From Paludibacteraceae bacterium (lineage in GTDB: Bacteria; Bacteroidota; Bacteroidia; Bacteroidales; Paludibacteraceae), in contig JAKSMY010000018.1 in NCBI GenBank assembly GCA_024400275.1, positions 1 to 34,366 of the forward strand: a stretch of DNA of 34,366 nucleotides, in the 5' to 3' direction. The notes below the pieces were generated by a model, which searched no databases, was not told the DNA's origin, and worked only from the letters and a program-made list of their open reading frames with translations. Numbering within the stretch: position 1 is the first letter of the stretch; each line of letters begins with the position of its first letter. A program made the translations under genes and the position numbers. This document shows positions 31,149 through 34,366 of this stretch, piece after piece.

Positions 31149-32824
31149 TATTTCACGATAGCCAGGAAGGCCTCGTCCTCTGCAAATTTAGCAAATTCGA
31201 TATCCTTCTGGGCTTTTGCTTTCAATGTAGCACATTTTTCAACAGCCACTTTCAAGTTGCTATACACAGCCTCGCGGTCGTTGGTACGGGCACCGACGAT
31301 AGCCAGCAGATAAGCAGTCTTGGCATTGGGCTCTGCAATAGCGTTCAACGTCTTGCGAGCACCGGCGTAGTCCTCGTTGAGGATCTGTTGAATAGCGGCG
31401 TTGTTGTTAACCGTGTTACCATAAGCGGCTTTGGCTTTCTGGTAGTCACCCTTCATGGTGTAGTATGTTCCGCAAGCAGCAGCCATATCACCTTTGGTGC
31501 CGGCAGCCTTGCCCAGATACAGCTCAGCTTTGTCCAAATCATTGTCAGCCATAGCTGCCAAAGCGGCGTTGTAATTAACGTCAGCATCGTTTGGATTGAG
31601 TTGCAAAGCTTTCTCGTAGCAACGACGAGCCTCTGCTATATTGCCTGCTTTGAAATATTCCATTCCTAAGTTGTTCCAACCACGATAGTCAGCGGGGAAC
31701 ATCTCAGTTGCCTTTGCATAAACGGCTTTCTTGTCTTCTACCAACGTACCGCAGTAGAGCAGTTCCTCCACGTTGAGTTGAGCAGGATCGCTGCCGAACA
31801 GAGCAACGATTTCTTCGTCGGACTTACCAATCAGGTCGGTAGTCAGAATCATGCGGCTGCGACGCAAAGCGGGCAGAATCTCATCAGCAATGTTTTTGTA
31901 AACAGCGCTTAAGTTCTTAATTTGTGCCTCGCGCTCCTCAGGATCGCTGTACATACGCAATACGTTCAGAACAAGGTCTTTGTCTTGGATATTGCTCTCT
32001 TCCATTGCTTTTTGGAAGCCTTCCCAGTCTTCAGCCGTAACATCAGAAGCGATAGCGGCATCTACTTTATCTTTCTTCATTGCGTTTGCAAGGAACTTTT
32101 GAGCATTGGCTTGACGGTCGTTTGCCAATTTGGTATTCAACTCCAAACCACCTTCGGGGCTGGCATAACCAAGAACTTCCAATTTATTAATGGCTTTTTT
32201 CTCGTCGTTGTTAGCGTCTTTAACGGCAGCCTTGAAATCCTTAACGGCTTGGCTGTTGGTTTCAGAACTACGCAGTGCACTTTGTTGAAGCAGGAACTGG
32301 ATGTCAGCCTCTTGCATTTGTTGGATAACACGTTGGAACTTATCAGCAGCAACGTTAGCCTTCATACATGCAGCATCAGCCAATTTAGCAGTAGCAATAA
32401 TGCCGTCGGCAATCTTCAAATCAGGCTCATCGTAGGTTTTGTTGCCCTGACGAGCGTCGAAACGCAAATACAATTCGCATTGAGCCATTTCTTCGTTATA
32501 GTCAAAACTGATACTTTGGCTATACGAACCACCATTCTTGTAACTAACGGTTTTGCCGTTTTCTTTAACTTTTTCGCCCACGTAAACAACGGGTTCTCCG
32601 AGCAGTTCTTTACCGTTGTACTTCAGCACGGGAGTAACGGTCAAGACACCTTTTCTTGCAAATTTCTTTGCAGGGAAAGTACCGGTAATGGTTGCATTAA
32701 CTTTGTTACCCACTACCGTAAGGGGATTGGGGTTAACACTGATTTGATCGGGCTGAACAGGTTCGCCGCAAGATGTCAACAACGCCATAGCGAGGATTGA
32801 CACAAAAAAGATACTTTTTTTCAT
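31148..32824 (-). CDS. OmpA-like/TPR lipoprotein, 558 aa
   Basis: MKKSIFFVSILAMALLTSC is a lipoprotein signal with the lipid-bearing Cys at 19. A beta-rich domain follows (about 25-140), then an OmpA-family-like segment where LEVLGYASPEGG and LANDRQANAQKFL recall the peptidoglycan-binding core, then TPR repeats (about 378-480: WNNLGMEYFKAGNIAEARRC, YEKALQLNPNDADVNYN). It is probably anchored in the outer membrane and may tie it to peptidoglycan and partner proteins. The ATG at 32824 is chosen over an upstream start at 32875 because it opens the signal peptide. Confidence 0.85.
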   Translation of the reverse strand: MKKSIFFVSILAMALLTSCGEPVQPDQISVNPNPLTVVGNKVNATITGTFPAKKFARKGVLTVTPVLKYNGKELLGEPVVYVGEKVKENGKTVSYKNGGSYSQSISFDYNEEMAQCELYLRFDARQGNKTYDEPDLKIADGIIATAKLADAACMKANVAADKFQRVIQQMQEADIQFLLQQSALRSSETNSQAVKDFKAAVKDANNDEKKAINKLEVLGYASPEGGLELNTKLANDRQANAQKFLANAMKKDKVDAAIASDVTAEDWEGFQKAMEESNIQDKDLVLNVLRMYSDPEEREAQIKNLSAVYKNIADEILPALRRSRMILTTDLIGKSDEEIVALFGSDPAQLNVEELLYCGTLVEDKKAVYAKATEMFPADYRGWNNLGMEYFKAGNIAEARRCYEKALQLNPNDADVNYNAALAAMADNDLDKAELYLGKAAGTKGDMAAACGTYYTMKGDYQKAKAAYGNTVNNNAAIQQILNEDYAGARKTLNAIAEPNAKTAYLLAIVGARTNDREAVYSNLKVAVEKCATLKAKAQKDIEFAKFAEDEAFLAIVK

Positions 32825-32900
32825 AACTTTAACTAATAATTTAGCCGTTAATTGTAATGATTTTATATTTGTCAAATGACTTTACGCACAAAAGACGTTG

Positions 32901-32932
32901 CAAAGATACAAAGAATTTTTTGAATAGACAAA
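32901..32932 (-). promoter_or_regulatory. Promoter of the OmpA-like lipoprotein-mutL unit
   Basis: Minus strand -33 TTTG (32929-32932), 20-nt spacer, -7 box TATCTTTG (32901-32908). Predicted start near 32894, leader about 70 nt. Confidence 0.75.
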
Positions 32933-32949
32933 TTTTTTAGGGCAAAAAA

Positions 32950-32964
32950 TTGATAATTTATCAA
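32950..32964. promoter_or_regulatory. 15-nt palindrome upstream of the lipoprotein promoter
   Basis: TTGATAA-T-TTATCAA is a perfect palindrome 17 nt upstream of the -33 box, a place suited to an activator or repressor. The rest of 32965-33051 holds nothing I recognise. Confidence 0.35.
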
Positions 32965-33051
32965 ATATATGATATTTTTACGGCTGTGTGGGGCATTTAC
33001 GAATGATTTATTTTTGCTTGCCCGTATGTGCTAAACGAACGGAAGTTATCC

Positions 33052-33516
33052 TTATTGCAAATCGGGAACAAAGGGTTCATCTACCGTGCCTACCATATCG
33101 TCGTTGACAAAGGAGACAAACGGAGCCGTATAAATACGCATGAGTTTGACCGAGTAATAGCGGAGGGTCAGTGCGCCGGCGCCATGCGGGTCGGCTATAC
33201 GGATGACATAACTGTCCGGCACCTCATCCCAAGGAGTAGCCACTCCGACAATAGTCTGACCTGCTGCCACAGAAATCATGTCGGTGGCATCGGCATACGG
33301 GCGCAGCACTTCGGGCAGACGGATAATAGCCGTCATCGATTTATAACTCTCTGCATCTTCCGCCACTTTCCACTCCGGACGTGGTGTGTTGTCCGGAGTG
33401 AGAATAGTGCGTTCGGTTTTCTGCTTGCAGCCAAGCATTACTATCGCGATAATCGCGATAATGGATTGACGGTTGACAATGCACAATGCACGATTAAATA
33501 TTTTTTTCATGTTCAT
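33052..33516 (-). CDS. Small lipoprotein, 154 aa, unknown function
   Basis: The protein has an unusual signal peptide: MNMKKIFNRALCIVNRQS, a hydrophobic core IIAIIAIVMLG and a lipobox Cys (MLGC). Residues about 9-18 (RALCIVNRQS) are encoded by a heptamer array, and the core IIAIIAI by a 9-nt tandem pair. The mature part (about 120 residues) is beta-rich and unfamiliar (RPEWKVAEDAESYKSMTAII, ISVAAGQTIVGVATPWDEVP). A second ATG at 33510 (MKK) may be the true start. Confidence 0.7.
   Translation of the reverse strand: MNMKKIFNRALCIVNRQSIIAIIAIVMLGCKQKTERTILTPDNTPRPEWKVAEDAESYKSMTAIIRLPEVLRPYADATDMISVAAGQTIVGVATPWDEVPDSYVIRIADPHGAGALTLRYYSVKLMRIYTAPFVSFVNDDMVGTVDEPFVPDLQ
33465..33492. repeat. 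Heptamer array, 4 units, inside lipoprotein signal-peptide coding
   Basis: Plus strand: attgacg / gttgaca / atgcaca / atgcacg. It is closely similar to the array at 26368-26395, 7 kb away, and shares words with the one at 23032-23073 in the other orientation. Confidence 0.88.
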
Positions 33517-33521
33517 AACTT

Positions 33522-33570
33522 CTTTTATCTGTTATCTTTTATCTTTTACCTGTTATCTGTTATCTGTTAC
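33522..33570. repeat. Heptamer array, 7 units, between surface protein and lipoprotein genes
   Basis: Plus strand: cttttat / ctgttat / cttttat / cttttac / ctgttat / ctgttat / ctgttac. The last unit contains the stop codon (33567-33569) of the upstream surface protein; the first ends 5 nt from the lipoprotein ATG. Confidence 0.92.
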
Positions 33571-34366
33571 CTGACAAAGGCTCCTTGAGCGTCATAGACA
33601 TTTCCTTTGCGTTGGATGTAGAGGATACCGTTATCTACCACTTTCTCCAAGACAGAGTCGCCGAAACGGATAAGGTACGGGTTACGTACCGTTCCTGTAG
33701 GCGACAAGGCACCATAATTCAGTACATTAGATGCAGTCTGCTCTTCGCCTTTGTCGTCGGTAACGGTGAAGGTAAGTTCGCTGCCACTTGCGGCATGAAC
33801 GAGCAGGAACCACTTACCATCGACGGCTTGTGCTTCGCCTACCAGTTCGTCGTGTGCGTAAGCACGCAGAACAGCGTTGTCAGGACAAGTAACAGTCCCG
33901 TTGTCCTCCAATGCCGCCACGATAGGCATCACGGTGGAGTAACTCCGATTTGCTCTCACACTCTCCGCACTACCGCCTTTACGCGGAGCAGAGGCAGGAA
34001 CGGAAGGATAGAAATGTACGGTGACATCCTCCCTTGCCTGACGGTAGAGCATATAACCCTCGCCCGGGATAAGGGTCTCGAGCGAACCCACCCACTGCTT
34101 GTTGTCAAAGACGGCAAACCGGTAATAACCTGTGATGATATCGCCGTCTTTCGCCGCGTTGAAGTAGTCCGCCATAGCAGCATCCAAAGACGTGTTGGCT
34201 TCGAAGAGGCACGGCAGGTTGTTCCACCCGTGACGGAAAGTCAGTTCGGGAGCCTGATCGGCTGAGAAAGCCGTTCCAAACACTTCCAACATCATATTCT
34301 TTTTCGCATAGAGCATATAGGTGTTGCGGTAGTCCAGTTTTATATTCTTGCTCCAGCCGTTGTTGG
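33567..34366 (-). CDS. C-terminal part of a large surface protein, 5' end off the window
   Basis: The frame is open to the right edge (266 codons visible), so the N-terminus is missing; the internal Met at 34316 is not a start. It contains WNNLPCLFEANTSLDAAMAD, GDIITGYYRFAVFDNKQWVG and LIPGEGYMLYRQ, a module seen near the C-terminus of many large Bacteroidales surface proteins. An Ig-like segment (LRAYAHDELVGEAQAVDGKW) follows. The last 25 residues (VVDNGILYIQRKGNVYDAQG) carry the tail motif shared with the four proteins at 2757-13002. Confidence 0.85.
   Translation of the reverse strand, partial: NNGWSKNIKLDYRNTYMLYAKKNMMLEVFGTAFSADQAPELTFRHGWNNLPCLFEANTSLDAAMADYFNAAKDGDIITGYYRFAVFDNKQWVGSLETLIPGEGYMLYRQAREDVTVHFYPSVPASAPRKGGSAESVRANRSYSTVMPIVAALEDNGTVTCPDNAVLRAYAHDELVGEAQAVDGKWFLLVHAASGSELTFTVTDDKGEEQTASNVLNYGALSPTGTVRNPYLIRFGDSVLEKVVDNGILYIQRKGNVYDAQGAFVR

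Overview
The window comes from a member of the Bacteroidetes, most probably order Bacteroidales. The evidence is the gene families present (Bacteroidetes-type RNase H, HsdR_N-like protein, DUF2461, lipid A genes beside glnS), the promoters of the -33 TTTG / -7 TAnnTTTG type instead of sigma70 boxes, the near absence of Shine-Dalgarno sequences, and large secreted beta-rich proteins ending in a short shared C-terminal tail. I cannot name a genus. Every supported gene lies on the minus strand, so the window is best read from right to left.

Right end (34.4-29 kb): the C-terminal part of a surface protein cut by the window edge, a small lipoprotein, then a promoter-led unit of an OmpA-like/TPR lipoprotein, a small membrane protein and mutL. 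Middle right (29-23.9 kb): acpP-fabF-asd, a U32 protein, and a REP-associated-type HUH transposase fused to a Rossmann-like domain. Middle (23.8-13.3 kb): a long chain of tightly packed genes behind one promoter: HD phosphohydrolase, lpxD, lpxC, lpxA, glnS, an HsdR_N-like nuclease-fold protein, phoH, an outer-membrane protein, rfbC, rfbD and a DUF2461 protein. It ends at a large imperfect hairpin next to a tRNA-Arg(CCT). It mostly serves the cell envelope: lipid A, dTDP-rhamnose and outer-membrane protein. LpxC lacks the FabZ half usual in this phylum.

Left part (13.0-0 kb) is accessory. Four secreted proteins of about 480-880 residues share a repeated beta-rich domain of roughly 110-140 residues. 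A RelE/ParE-like toxin-antitoxin pair and a 43-residue small protein sit in the same gene chain, followed by a strong hairpin terminator. Next come a 55-codon remnant of a second ATPase and a complete AAA ATPase flanked by 70-bp direct repeats that are themselves promoter copies. The left edge holds an RNase H gene and the 5' part of an adhesin-like gene with exact 171-bp tandem repeats.

The most unusual feature is a set of degenerate tandem arrays made of 7-nt words (eight arrays, plus one 9-mer and one 11-mer array). They sit at gene junctions, often supply the stop codon of one gene or the start codon of the next, and twice lie in frame inside coding sequence. Words recur between arrays many kilobases apart. 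I know of no named description of them.
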